Shown here: positions 52,484 through 61,695 of the stretch, one piece after another
Layout: each line of letters begins with the position of its first letter
Position numbering within the stretch: the first letter of the stretch is position 1
DNA from: Thalassotalea psychrophila
GTDB taxonomy: Bacteria; Pseudomonadota; Gammaproteobacteria; Enterobacterales; Alteromonadaceae
Assembly: GCF_031583595.1 (NCBI RefSeq)
Contig: NZ_CP134145.1
Location: 2,418,001 to 2,482,000 of the forward strand
Length of the DNA: 64,000 nt
Direction: 5' to 3'
Made by a program: the position numbers and the translations under genes
Notes under the pieces: model-generated
Told to the model about the DNA's origin: nothing
Database searches by the model: none
What the model saw: only the letters and a program-made list of their open reading frames with translations

Positions 52484-52509
52484 GCTGAGTTCATAATTAT
52501 GAACTCAGC
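52484..52509. terminator. Perfect 26-bp palindrome after the M14 gene
   Basis: GCTGAGTTCATAA followed immediately by TTATGAACTCAGC, no loop. It lies 10 bases after the stop but is followed by ATATACAAAA, not Ts, so it may be a transcript-stabilising hairpin or protein site rather than a true terminator. Confidence 0.5.
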
Positions 52510-52595
52510 ATATACAAAAAATAACACCCACATACATATATGACAGTGGTGCGGGTTACATAACAATAAATAGAAATAATTTTTAGGGGTTTACT

Positions 52596-54071
52596 TTGCT
52601 AGAGTTTGTTAATTTTATAAATGGCATTATATGGAGTCCATTTTTAATATACCTTTGTTTAGGTACTGGTCTGTTTTTCTCATACAAAACTCGTTTTGTA
52701 CAAGTTCGTTTCTTTCGAGAAATGTACCGTTTACTGTTATCAGGTAAAAGTTCAGATAAGGGTATTTCATCTTTTCAAGCTTTAGCCGTTTCATTATCTG
52801 GCCGTGTTGGTACAGGTAATATTGCTGGTGTTGCTGCTGCTATTGGTTTTGGTGGACCAGGTGCCGTATTTTGGATGTGGGTTGTTGCCTTTTTGGGTGC
52901 GTCGACAGCGTATGTTGAATCAACATTAGCGCAAATTTATAAAGAAGAAGATGATGGCGCTTATCGCGGTGGTCCAGCGTACTACATTGAAAAAGCGATG
53001 GGACAAAAATGGTATGCCTGGATATTTGCCATAGCAACAATTTTAGCCTGTGGCGTTATGCTGCCTATGGTGCAATCCAATGGTATTGGTGAAGCTGTAG
53101 AGCAAGCCTTTGGTACTGCAGGTACTCTTGATACTGCATTGGGCGTTATTAGTTATGCTAAAATTTATACTGCTACCGCAATTGTGTTATTACTCGGTTT
53201 TATCATTTTTGGTGGTGTTAAGCGTATTGCTCATTTCACTCAAATAGTAGTACCTTTTATGGCGCTTGCTTATATTTTAATTTCAATCGTTATCATTGGT
53301 TTAAACATCGACCAATTACCACATGTATTCATGTTAATTATTAACGATGCCTTTACACCTATGGCAGGTGTTGGCGCAGCAATTGGCTGGGGTGTTAAGC
53401 GCGGTGTTTATTCAAATGAAGCAGGTCAAGGAACTGGTCCACATGCAGCAGCTGCTGCTGAAGTAGATCATCCGGCTCAACAAGGTTTAGTACAAGCTTT
53501 TTCAGTTTATATTGATACGTTATTTGTTTGTTCTGCAACTGCATTTATGATCCTTATTACTGGCGCATACAATGTACATGGTGTTGGTGATGCGTTTATT
53601 ATTCAAAATGTAGCTGCAGAAGTAGCCGCTAACAGTCCTGCATTTACTCAGATGGCAGTAGATAGCGTGTTTGTTGGTGTAGGAAAACCATTTATAGCCG
53701 TTGCATTATTCTTTTTCGCCTTTACTACAATATTGGCCTATTACTTTATTGCTGAAAATAATATCTATTGGATTAGACGCACATTTAAAGTACCAGCGTT
53801 AACTTTCATGTTAAAAGCAACAATAATGACTGCAACCTTTTACGGTACGGTAAAAGCTGCCGACGTAGCTTGGGGGATGGGCGACATTGGTGTAGGTCTT
53901 ATGGCATGGTTAAATATAGTTGGCATCCTAATTATTTTCTTTATGTCAAAACCTGCGCTTAAAGCATTAAAAGATTATGAAGAGCAGCGTAAAGCAGGTG
54001 TTGAAAAATACACATTTGATCCTAAAAAACTTGGTATTAAGAATGCTGATATATGGGAAAAGAAGCTTTAA
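52596..54071 (+). CDS. Alanine/glycine:cation symporter (AGCS family)
   Basis: A 491-residue membrane protein with about 11 helices and the AGCS signatures ALAVSLSGRVGTGNIAGVAA (~residue 63) and GWGVKRGVYSNEAGQG (~265). It imports alanine or glycine with sodium (or protons). The start is TTG at 52596, supported by AGGGG 7 bases upstream and by the normal family N-terminus; no ATG is nearby. It is monocistronic and ends at a strong terminator. Confidence 0.93.
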   Translation: MLEFVNFINGIIWSPFLIYLCLGTGLFFSYKTRFVQVRFFREMYRLLLSGKSSDKGISSFQALAVSLSGRVGTGNIAGVAAAIGFGGPGAVFWMWVVAFLGASTAYVESTLAQIYKEEDDGAYRGGPAYYIEKAMGQKWYAWIFAIATILACGVMLPMVQSNGIGEAVEQAFGTAGTLDTALGVISYAKIYTATAIVLLLGFIIFGGVKRIAHFTQIVVPFMALAYILISIVIIGLNIDQLPHVFMLIINDAFTPMAGVGAAIGWGVKRGVYSNEAGQGTGPHAAAAAEVDHPAQQGLVQAFSVYIDTLFVCSATAFMILITGAYNVHGVGDAFIIQNVAAEVAANSPAFTQMAVDSVFVGVGKPFIAVALFFFAFTTILAYYFIAENNIYWIRRTFKVPALTFMLKATIMTATFYGTVKAADVAWGMGDIGVGLMAWLNIVGILIIFFMSKPALKALKDYEEQRKAGVEKYTFDPKKLGIKNADIWEKKL

Positions 54072-54104
54072 CTTATTTTTTAGAAAAAAATTGAGTTAAT
54101 TTGT

Positions 54105-54133
54105 AAAAAAACGTCCGCAAGGACGTTTTTTTT
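54105..54133 (+). terminator. Terminator after the AGCS symporter
   Basis: AAAAAAACGTCC-GCAA-GGACGTTTTTTTT, a textbook Rho-independent terminator with an A-run that would also serve the other strand. Confidence 0.92.
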
Positions 54134-54168
54134 AGGTAAAATTAATCATACAAAATTGAGAGGTCTCT

Positions 54169-54492
54169 ATGGCATTAATTAATTGTCCTAAATGTTCAAA
54201 ACGAATATCATCTAAAGCTGCTGTATGTAATCATTGCCAGTGTATTTTAGGTGATTTAAATGAGGAACAACGAGTTAATATGCAACAGTTAACTCGTCTT
54301 GAAGTTTCGCAAAAATTAATGAATCAGTCTATGGTCGCCATGTTGTTATTTTGTGGTGGCTTTGGCTTTATGTTTTGGGGAGAGCCTTCTCCTGAGTCAT
54401 GGCAATATAATATCGCTGCAGGAAGTGCCGTTTTAGGTTTTTCTTGGTATATCATAAATCGTGTTAGAATTTTAATGTTAAAGAAGAAGTAG
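54169..54492 (+). CDS. Zinc-ribbon membrane protein of unknown function
   Basis: A 107-residue protein. Its N-terminal zinc ribbon has C6-x2-C9 and C20-x2-C23 (INCPKCSKRISSKAAVCNHC), and two hydrophobic helices (about 55-70 and 80-97) end in a basic tail (RILMLKKK). The ribbon probably faces the cytoplasm. It is first of three closely packed genes; the next begins 7 bases later. GAGAGG 8 bases before the ATG is a good ribosome site. Function is not recognised. Confidence 0.72.
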   Translation: MALINCPKCSKRISSKAAVCNHCQCILGDLNEEQRVNMQQLTRLEVSQKLMNQSMVAMLLFCGGFGFMFWGEPSPESWQYNIAAGSAVLGFSWYIINRVRILMLKKK

Positions 54493-54499
54493 AGTAGTC

Positions 54500-54802
54500 A
54501 TGGATCTTTTTGAAGTTGTCGATAATATGTCGATTGAAATGTATGAACGTCTTAAACATGCGGCTGAAACTGGTAAATGGCCAGAAGGCACTCCTGTTGA
54601 TAAAGCGCAAAGAGATTCGGCTCTTCAGCTTGCTATGGCTTATCAGTCAAGACATTTAAATAGTGATGATATTCTTACTATCGGCAGTGATGGTGGCATC
54701 GTTCATAAAACCAAAGCCCAGTTAAAAAAACAATTTAAACAAGCTGCAACAGCTGAAGCTTCAGATAGCAATGATGATATAGCCAGGTTCACAAACTTAT
54801 GA
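54500..54802 (+). CDS. DUF1315 (YeaC-like) protein
   Basis: A 100-residue cytoplasmic protein. MSIEMYERLKHAAETGKWPE, then GTPVDKAQRDSALQLAMAYQ is the hallmark of the DUF1315/YeaC family. It has no known activity. It overlaps the DUF349 gene by 4 bases (ATGA) and follows the zinc-ribbon gene by 7 bases, so the three are surely coexpressed. Confidence 0.85.
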   Translation: MDLFEVVDNMSIEMYERLKHAAETGKWPEGTPVDKAQRDSALQLAMAYQSRHLNSDDILTIGSDGGIVHKTKAQLKKQFKQAATAEASDSNDDIARFTNL

Positions 54803-57594
54803 TATTTGACAAATTTTTCAAAGCAAAGTGGCAGCATAAAGATGCCAACGTTCGTATACAAGCAATTCAAGAATTCGATTTACTTGAGCAACGTAATGTA
54901 GAAATTATTAAGCAGTTGATAGAACATGACACTAGTGAATTAGTTTGCAGAGCTGCTCTGCTTAAACTAAATAATGTAGATCAATTTCTTAGCTGTGCTA
55001 ATACACACAATAAATTAAATATTCGCCAGTTCGCTCATCAACGTCTGCAATTACAAATTTTAGAACCTGGAAATGTAATAACTGCATCTCAAAAAGTTAG
55101 TTATTTAAAACAGTGTGACAAAGCATCGTTTTTAGAAAGCTGGCTGATGATTGAACATGATCATGTACTATTACAGGCACTAATTACTAAAGTAAACAAA
55201 CCTCATTCTCTAGCTCAATTCATGGTCAAAACCGACAATATTGATTTACAGCGTGAAATTTTATCAGATATTAATGAAATCAGCTTACTTGAGAAACTTG
55301 ATAAAAAATTAAGTGATGGCGAATTTAAAACAGAGCTGGTTAATAAACTAACAAATTTACAAGAGCTTGCTGCTAAACCAGAAAAAATTAAAAAGCAATT
55401 ACAGTTACTTTTATCAAAGTTACTTGCCTTAAAAGACCTGCAAGACTTTGCTGATATGCAAGAGCGTAAAGGTTCTTTAGAGGAAGAATGGCATACTGTT
55501 GTTGCAGATTTCGAAAATTTAAGTATCGAAGAAAAACAACAACACCTTGATAAATATGAACATATACAACAGCAATTGAAAAAACATTTTGCTCAACGAG
55601 AAGAAGTTTACTTACACGAGCAATTTATAAAAGATCAAAAAACTAAGCAGCAAGCCGAAAAACAAGCAATTAATACTGAAATAACGATAATTTCTCAGCA
55701 GATTAGTGAAGCAGTATTTGAAAATACTGAACTAGATGAATTTAAAGTCAGTCAACATTTAGACAACATAAATGTTCAAATTGAGTCATCTACAGTAGTC
55801 GATTCAGAGAAAGATAATTTATATAAACAAGTTAAAAGCTTACATAAGAAGCTGAACCAATTACCTGAAGTTGCAGAATGCGTAAGCAGTGCGACATCAC
55901 TTATTTCTAAATTATCTACCTTAGCTATTCCTGCAACAATAGAGGAGCTAAATCTTCGCAAACCTGTTTTTGAACAGTGGCAACAACAATGGCAGCAAAT
56001 AAATGATTTGGCTAATGATGTGTTACCACAATCTATTATTAGTGCCAGAGATGAATTGCAAAGTAGTTGGTCTAAAGCACTCAAACCGCTTGTGAAAGAA
56101 CAACATTTAGCATTTGAGCATTTCCGCAAAAAAGTGTCTGAATTAAAACGTTTAATGGCAAATGGAAAATATAAATCAGCTTTTGGTCTGCATAAAAAAC
56201 TAACTTATTTATTTAATGATTTGTCAGTAAGTCAGCAAGAACGATTAACTTCAGATTTTGAAACGGTTACCGGCAAAATTAATGAATTACATGAACTAGA
56301 AGCATTCGTTGTAACACCACGTAAACAAGAAATGTTAGCTGAAATCAAAGCTCTTGTAGAACAACCATTAGATAACCCTACAGCTCAAGCTGAGCAGGTA
56401 AAAACGTTCAGAAAACATTGGAATTCGTTAGGCCATGCAGATGAACTTTTAGATAAAGAGCTGAATGACCACTTTAACGAAGCTTGTGAACTTGCTTTTG
56501 CTCCATGTCGTGCTTTTTATGCAGAACAAGCAAATATTAGAGCAAATCATTTGCAACAAAAGTTGGAAATAATCGGCAAACTTGATGTTCTTTTGACAGA
56601 ATCAAAAGCTGAACAAGTAAATTGGCGTGACATTGATAATCAACTACATAAACTATTAAAAGAATGGCGTGATTCTGGTGAAGTAGACCGTTCAGAATAT
56701 GTAAAAATACAGCCTAAATTTAATAAATTAGTAGAACCACTTAAAAAGTCTATTAATGCATTCCACCATGATAACGCTGAAGCAAAACAGGCATTAATTG
56801 AGAAGGCAAAGCTGCAACTTGACAGTGAAGATGTATTTTCAGCGATTAATGAACTTAAATCTTTACAACATAAATGGCAAGATATAGGCCATGCAGGTCC
56901 GAATAAAGAAAATAGCCTATGGATGTCGTTTAGAAAAATTAATGATAAAGCTTTTGCCAAACGCAATGAAATTAAACAACAAGAGCAAGTACAATTAACT
57001 GCTCAAGCCGATGAATTTACATCACAATTAACTACATTAAATGACGCAGTAACTTCGGCTGTTGAATTAAAAGAACAACAAAAGCTACTTGCCGACATTG
57101 AAATGTTGATCAGTAACTTAAAAAGCACGAAACCTTTACTTAAAGCGTTATTGAATCAAGCGATAACTGCTGAAAATAATGTCAAGGCTAAGATTAAAGC
57201 ATCTCAATCTGCAGCAAAACAGCAAGTATTCGTTAATTTATTTAGCGTTATGGCAGACATTACTAGTGAGTCTAATCTTGATCAAAACAGCTGTTACCTA
57301 GCTTTGCCAGCGAGTTGGCAAAAAACCGTTCAATTGGCTCTAGGTAAAGAAAGTAATAAAGAGCAGCGCGAACAGATCACTTTAGAACTTGAAATTCTTG
57401 CTAACATCGAATCACCAGCACAGTTTTCTGAACAAAGGTTGGCCGTTCAGGTTCAATTATTATCAGATAAGATGGTGCAGGGTGAAGAAATCAATGTTAC
57501 AACGAAACTAAAGCAATGGTTAAATTGTGGAGCATTGTTAGAAGATGAGAAAGATTTACTTGCACGAGTAAAAGCGGTATTTGTTAAGTCGTAA
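54799..57594 (+). CDS. DUF349-domain protein, large coiled-coil
   Basis: A 931-residue, highly charged and almost wholly helical protein without signal peptide. Repeated ~75-residue DUF349 units can be seen by their tryptophan spacing, such as KTFRKHWNSLGHADELLDKE, LLKEWRDSGEVDR and LKSLQHKWQDIGHAGPNKEN. The N-terminal ~180 residues are HEAT-like. The family's function is unsettled; genetic links to translation and stress have been suggested for homologues. Translation is coupled to DUF1315 by a 4-base overlap. A terminator follows at 57634-57658. Confidence 0.85.
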   Translation: MIFDKFFKAKWQHKDANVRIQAIQEFDLLEQRNVEIIKQLIEHDTSELVCRAALLKLNNVDQFLSCANTHNKLNIRQFAHQRLQLQILEPGNVITASQKVSYLKQCDKASFLESWLMIEHDHVLLQALITKVNKPHSLAQFMVKTDNIDLQREILSDINEISLLEKLDKKLSDGEFKTELVNKLTNLQELAAKPEKIKKQLQLLLSKLLALKDLQDFADMQERKGSLEEEWHTVVADFENLSIEEKQQHLDKYEHIQQQLKKHFAQREEVYLHEQFIKDQKTKQQAEKQAINTEITIISQQISEAVFENTELDEFKVSQHLDNINVQIESSTVVDSEKDNLYKQVKSLHKKLNQLPEVAECVSSATSLISKLSTLAIPATIEELNLRKPVFEQWQQQWQQINDLANDVLPQSIISARDELQSSWSKALKPLVKEQHLAFEHFRKKVSELKRLMANGKYKSAFGLHKKLTYLFNDLSVSQQERLTSDFETVTGKINELHELEAFVVTPRKQEMLAEIKALVEQPLDNPTAQAEQVKTFRKHWNSLGHADELLDKELNDHFNEACELAFAPCRAFYAEQANIRANHLQQKLEIIGKLDVLLTESKAEQVNWRDIDNQLHKLLKEWRDSGEVDRSEYVKIQPKFNKLVEPLKKSINAFHHDNAEAKQALIEKAKLQLDSEDVFSAINELKSLQHKWQDIGHAGPNKENSLWMSFRKINDKAFAKRNEIKQQEQVQLTAQADEFTSQLTTLNDAVTSAVELKEQQKLLADIEMLISNLKSTKPLLKALLNQAITAENNVKAKIKASQSAAKQQVFVNLFSVMADITSESNLDQNSCYLALPASWQKTVQLALGKESNKEQREQITLELEILANIESPAQFSEQRLAVQVQLLSDKMVQGEEINVTTKLKQWLNCGALLEDEKDLLARVKAVFVKS

Positions 57595-57633
57595 CGTGAA
57601 ACTCTTTTAATCTACTAAAATTGTCACAAAATA

Positions 57634-57658
57634 AAAGCCTCAAATATGAGGCTTTTTT
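57634..57658. terminator. Bidirectional terminator (DUF349 / sppA)
   Basis: AAAGCCTCA-AATA-TGAGGCTTTTTT between convergent genes. The A-run before the stem allows function on both strands. Confidence 0.88.
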
Positions 57659-57679
57659 ATTAGTTTATAAAACTGTAGT

Positions 57680-59551
57680 TTAGTTCACTTCACAAGCTAA
57701 GCAGAACGAGTACACACCTTTAGGATCATTTAATTGATTGATACTTTCAAACTCATTAATCATTGCCATAATGCGTTGTTTGAGGGTAGGGTTAGATAAG
57801 TTCATCATAGTAGATTCACTTTCAGGTAAAAATACTTGTGCTGATTCAAACATATTTCTTAAAAACATATCTTTTGCACTAAGCTCTTTTTCAACAACCC
57901 AAGTGTCATAAGTCTTTAAACCAGCTCTGTCTGCAGCAGCAATAACTGCATCATCAAGATTTCCTAGTTTATCAACTAATCCTAACTCTTGAGCTTTAGC
58001 TCCAGTCCAAACACGACCTTGAGCGATAGCATCAACTTGTTCGAGCGTCATACCACGATTTTCAGAAACTAGAGTTATAAACTCTTTGTATCCACGGTTA
58101 ATGCTTGCTTGAATGATATTACCAATATCTTTATCTAATGGACGACTAACACCAAGGCCAGCCAATTCAGAAGTACCTATACCGTCAGTATGAATACCTA
58201 ATTTATCAAGGGCACGGTCAAATGTAGGAAACATACCAAAAATACCAATTGAACCAGTGATGGTATTTGGTGATGCCCAAATTTCATTTGCTGATGCTGA
58301 AATCCAGTAACCTCCTGATGCAGCATAATTGGCCATTGAAGCAATAACTGGTTTGCCTTCTGCTTTTAATAATTCAACTTCTTGACGAATGATTTCTGAA
58401 GCATAAGCACTGCCTCCACCGCTATCTACTCTTAAAACAACCGCTTTTACTTTATCGTTTAAACGAGCTTTTCGTAAAAGTTTGGCAGTTGAATCTCCAC
58501 CTATAGTACCTGGTTCTTGATCTCCATTTAAAATAGTTCCTTTGGCAACAATGATTGCAACTTTATCAGTCATAGGATTAACAACTGGGAAAGGGGCTTT
58601 ATTTGCTTTTAAGTAATCTTTGTAAGAAATTTGACTAAAATGATCGCCACTTGTTGCTTTACCAACTTTTTCTATCATAGCAAGCCGAATTTGTTCACGA
58701 GTTCTAAGTTCATCAACTAAGCCACTTTGTAATGCATATAAAGCAAAGCTGCCTTCTGCTTTTTCAAGCTTTGCTAATAAGCCAACAGCGGTTTCATCAA
58801 AGTTAGCCATATCCAAATTACGGTTTTCAGCTATATCATACTTGTAACTTGTCCAAAGCTGATCAAGCCACTGTTTGTTTGCTTCTTTGGCTTTTTCTGA
58901 CATATCGTCTCGTAGATATGGTTCAACAGCGGACTTATAAGTTCCAACTTTAAATACATGTGCAGTAACATTAAGTTTGTCTAACGCTGCTTTAAAGTAA
59001 GTTCTGTAACGGCCATAACCTTCTAGAACTATCGCACCTTCAGGGTTTATCCATACTTTATCTGCGTATGACGCTATATGATATTGGTCTTGGCTAAAAT
59101 AATCTCCAAAAGCGACAACTTCTTTTCCTGACTGTTTAAAATCATTAATGGCTGCACCAATTTCTTGTAAATGATGTAAGCCTGCACGTTGCAAATTTTG
59201 AGGGTAAAGAACTAATGATTTGATTCGAACATCATTTTTAGCCGTTTTGATCACATCTTTAATCTCTGTGATCAACATTTCAGGATTCTCTTCTTTTTGA
59301 TCAAATGCTTCTTGCATTATGGCATCAGCCGGATCAACAGTATGCTTTTGTTCAACAATGGTGCCATAAAAGTTAAGAACTAAAGCCGTTTTATCAGGAA
59401 TTTTAACTTCATGGGAGTCGTCAGTTAATACACTGTATAAAAATATGATGAAGCCAAAAAAGACTAAATTTAAAAACACCTTTCTAGAGGTATTTAATAT
59501 TACCCATAATTTATTGAATACTTTTTTAATAAAACTTGGTTTTTCAGACAT
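57680..59551 (-). CDS. sppA: Signal peptide peptidase SppA, 67K type
   Basis: A 623-residue tandem-domain S49 protease with one N-terminal membrane anchor (~25-45). The catalytic lysine is in VGTYKSAVEP (N-terminal domain, ~205) and the nucleophile serine in MANYAASGGYW (C-terminal domain, ~410), as in E. coli SppA, where the two domains together complete each active site. It degrades cleaved signal peptides at the periplasmic face of the inner membrane. It is monocistronic. Confidence 0.95.
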   Translation of the reverse strand: MSEKPSFIKKVFNKLWVILNTSRKVFLNLVFFGFIIFLYSVLTDDSHEVKIPDKTALVLNFYGTIVEQKHTVDPADAIMQEAFDQKEENPEMLITEIKDVIKTAKNDVRIKSLVLYPQNLQRAGLHHLQEIGAAINDFKQSGKEVVAFGDYFSQDQYHIASYADKVWINPEGAIVLEGYGRYRTYFKAALDKLNVTAHVFKVGTYKSAVEPYLRDDMSEKAKEANKQWLDQLWTSYKYDIAENRNLDMANFDETAVGLLAKLEKAEGSFALYALQSGLVDELRTREQIRLAMIEKVGKATSGDHFSQISYKDYLKANKAPFPVVNPMTDKVAIIVAKGTILNGDQEPGTIGGDSTAKLLRKARLNDKVKAVVLRVDSGGGSAYASEIIRQEVELLKAEGKPVIASMANYAASGGYWISASANEIWASPNTITGSIGIFGMFPTFDRALDKLGIHTDGIGTSELAGLGVSRPLDKDIGNIIQASINRGYKEFITLVSENRGMTLEQVDAIAQGRVWTGAKAQELGLVDKLGNLDDAVIAAADRAGLKTYDTWVVEKELSAKDMFLRNMFESAQVFLPESESTMMNLSNPTLKQRIMAMINEFESINQLNDPKGVYSFCLACEVN

Positions 59552-59771
59552 ATATCCTCACGTCTTGTTGAAAATTACTTCTTATATTCAATATACATCG
59601 CAATGAGTAAAAGATCTTTGTTAACTTCTCTATATTAAAAAATATTTACAATTAATCGTTAAATTACACATATTGTTTAAACAAAAAATGTATGAAATAT
59701 AATTTGAACTACAATGTTCTTATTAGTTATTGAAATATAGAAATAAAATAAATACTAATTTAAGGACAAAA

Positions 59772-60467
59772 ATGAATATCATAAATTTATATAACACGGT
59801 AGTTGATAAGTTGTTGAAGCTAGATGCTATACCTGCTTTATTAATAAGAATTTTTTTAGCGCCAGTATTTATTATCGCGGGCTATAACAAGATGCAATTA
59901 AGTAATAGTGAACTTGATCTGTTTGAACAAATTATGGTCAAACCTGAAATTGCTGAGTGGTTTGGGAATGCAGAGTGGGGGCTTGGATTACCATTTCCTG
60001 AAATTTTAGCCAATTTAGCCGCGTGGACTGAATTTTTTGGAGGTTGGTTAATTTTAATTGGCTTAGCAACACGTTTACTCAGTATTCCCTTAATGTTTAC
60101 CATGATTGTGGCGGCAACAACTGTTCATTTAGATAATGGCTGGTTCGCTGTTACTCCTACGAATCCAGATACCAGTTCAGCTCAGGTGTTTTCTTGGGTT
60201 GGCTTTGAAAGTGCCGATAGCAGTCTACAAAATAGCGAAGAAGCAGGTACAAGACTAACTAAGATTAGAGAAATTGTAGATAAGAATGGTAATCCTGAAT
60301 GGCTTTACGAAAAAGGTAATGTGGTATTACTAAATAATGGTATAGAATTCGCCTCCACTTATTTTATTATGTTATTAGCATTATTTTTTATTGGTGCGGG
60401 CCGATACGTAAGTTTAGATTACTGGCTTTTTAAACCTGAAGAAGATGATGTAAAACCAATTGAATAA
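59772..60467 (+). CDS. DoxX-family membrane protein
   Basis: A 231-residue membrane protein with four predicted helices. RIFLAPVFIIAGYNKM, ILANLAAWTEFFGGWLILIG and the LMFTMIVAA segment are typical of DoxX. A hydrophilic loop of ~65 residues (about 133-197) separates helices three and four, longer than in minimal DoxX proteins. Start: AAGGA 5 bases before the ATG at 59772 selects it over the longer frame from 59730. DoxX proteins are linked to redox and thiol stress, but the activity is undefined. It is 97 bases upstream of the nitroreductase, with a hairpin between. Confidence 0.83.
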   Translation: MNIINLYNTVVDKLLKLDAIPALLIRIFLAPVFIIAGYNKMQLSNSELDLFEQIMVKPEIAEWFGNAEWGLGLPFPEILANLAAWTEFFGGWLILIGLATRLLSIPLMFTMIVAATTVHLDNGWFAVTPTNPDTSSAQVFSWVGFESADSSLQNSEEAGTRLTKIREIVDKNGNPEWLYEKGNVVLLNNGIEFASTYFIMLLALFFIGAGRYVSLDYWLFKPEEDDVKPIE

Positions 60468-60489
60468 ATTTATTTTTGAAAAAATACCA

Positions 60490-60525
60490 AAAAGATCTGA
60501 AAATTATTTTTCAGGTCTGTTTTTA
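60490..60525 (+). terminator. Terminator after the DoxX gene
   Basis: AGATCTGAAAA-TTAT-TTTTCAGGTCT with one G-U pair, followed by GTTTTTATG. It is a reasonable Rho-independent terminator. Confidence 0.7.
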
Positions 60526-60564
60526 TGTTAATTTAAATCATTCTCATTTATTAAAATTCAATTT

Positions 60565-61116
60565 ATGTCCGCGATTAAATTTTTATTATCAAGACAATCA
60601 AATGGTTTCTTAGCTGAACCCGGCCCTTCACCTGAACAATTAAAATCCATTTTTGCTACCGCCATGGCAGTTCCTGATCATGCTGGATTAAACCCTTATA
60701 AATTTCATCAAATAGAAGGCGATGGTTTAACAAAGTTAACCAACATATATGTTGATGCAATTAAAGCGATAACAAACGACGAGTTTAAAATTGCTAAAGC
60801 CGAAAAAATGGCTTACCGGGCGCCATTACTCATTGTGGTATCAACAGATTATAAAAAGCACCCAAAGGTACCGGAACAAGAGCAATTAGTTACTGCTGGT
60901 TGTGCTGCCCATGCAGTACAGATGGCTAGCACTGCGTTAGGGTTTGGTTCTATGTGGCGTACAGGTGATGTAGCTTATAGCAATATAGTAAAAAAGGGGC
61001 TTGGTATATCAGCCAACAATGACATTGTTGGCTTCATATATATTGGCTCTAAGAGTAAAGAATTACCTAACAAAACAAGAAAAACTGCTGATGATTTTAT
61101 TGAAATTTGGCAGTAA
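60565..61116 (+). CDS. Nitroreductase-family protein (YdjA-like)
   Basis: A 183-residue FMN-binding nitroreductase-fold protein of the short YdjA type. It has LSRQSNGFLAEPGPSPEQL (FMN phosphate contact), AMAVPDHAGLNPYKFH and the GFGSMWRTGD segment. YdjA enzymes reduce nitro compounds or quinones with NAD(P)H; the natural substrate is unknown. It is 18 bases before ybaK on the same strand and probably cotranscribed. Confidence 0.9.
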   Translation: MSAIKFLLSRQSNGFLAEPGPSPEQLKSIFATAMAVPDHAGLNPYKFHQIEGDGLTKLTNIYVDAIKAITNDEFKIAKAEKMAYRAPLLIVVSTDYKKHPKVPEQEQLVTAGCAAHAVQMASTALGFGSMWRTGDVAYSNIVKKGLGISANNDIVGFIYIGSKSKELPNKTRKTADDFIEIWQ

Positions 61117-61134
61117 TATACTTATTGGTACGCT

Positions 61135-61599
61135 ATGACTCCTGCAATAAATCTCGCTATAAAATATCAAATTGATTTTGAGGTTCATCAATACATCCAT
61201 GATGTAAATGCTGCTTCGTATGGTATAGAGGCCGCAGAGAAACTTAACATTGAAGCAAGTAGGGTATTTAAAACGTTAGTTGTCGTTAATGAGCAAAATA
61301 AACTTCTAGTGGCAATTGTACCTGTAGAGCAGCAATTAAATTTAAAGCTGTTTGCCAAAGCTAGTAAATCTAAAAGGGTGTCAATGGCAGAACCTAAAAC
61401 TGTAGAGCGAAGCACTGGTTACGTATTAGGAGGAGTTAGTCCATTAGGGCAAAAACGATTATTAACTACTGTTATTGATCAAAGTGCAGAGCAGCATCAA
61501 ACCATTTATGTGAGTGCTGGTAAACGTGGTTTAGAAATTGAACTCGCACCTAAAGATTTAAGTCAGGCCTTGAATGCTACATTTGTAACTATCACTTAA
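61135..61599 (+). CDS. ybaK: Cys-tRNA(Pro)/Cys-tRNA(Cys) deacylase YbaK
   Basis: A 154-residue YbaK/EbsC-type editing domain. The conserved lysine lies in ASRVFKTLVV (~48), and GGVSPLGQKR (~99-108) is the loop that distinguishes YbaK from ProX. It hydrolyses mischarged Cys-tRNA(Pro) together with prolyl-tRNA synthetase. No strong ribosome site precedes it, so it may rely on coupling to the upstream nitroreductase. A strong terminator follows. Confidence 0.93.
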   Translation: MTPAINLAIKYQIDFEVHQYIHDVNAASYGIEAAEKLNIEASRVFKTLVVVNEQNKLLVAIVPVEQQLNLKLFAKASKSKRVSMAEPKTVERSTGYVLGGVSPLGQKRLLTTVIDQSAEQHQTIYVSAGKRGLEIELAPKDLSQALNATFVTIT

Positions 61600-61636
61600 T
61601 CTGTATGTTAAATTTAAATGTTTTAATTTTAAATAC

Positions 61637-61661
61637 AAAAAAGGCGCTATGCGCCTTTTTT
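61637..61661. terminator. Bidirectional terminator (ybaK / asnS)
   Basis: AAAAAAGGCGC-TAT-GCGCCTTTTTT between convergent genes, canonical on both strands. Confidence 0.92.
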
Positions 61662-61695
61662 ATTTTAATTATTATATAAATGCGCAGCAAATATA

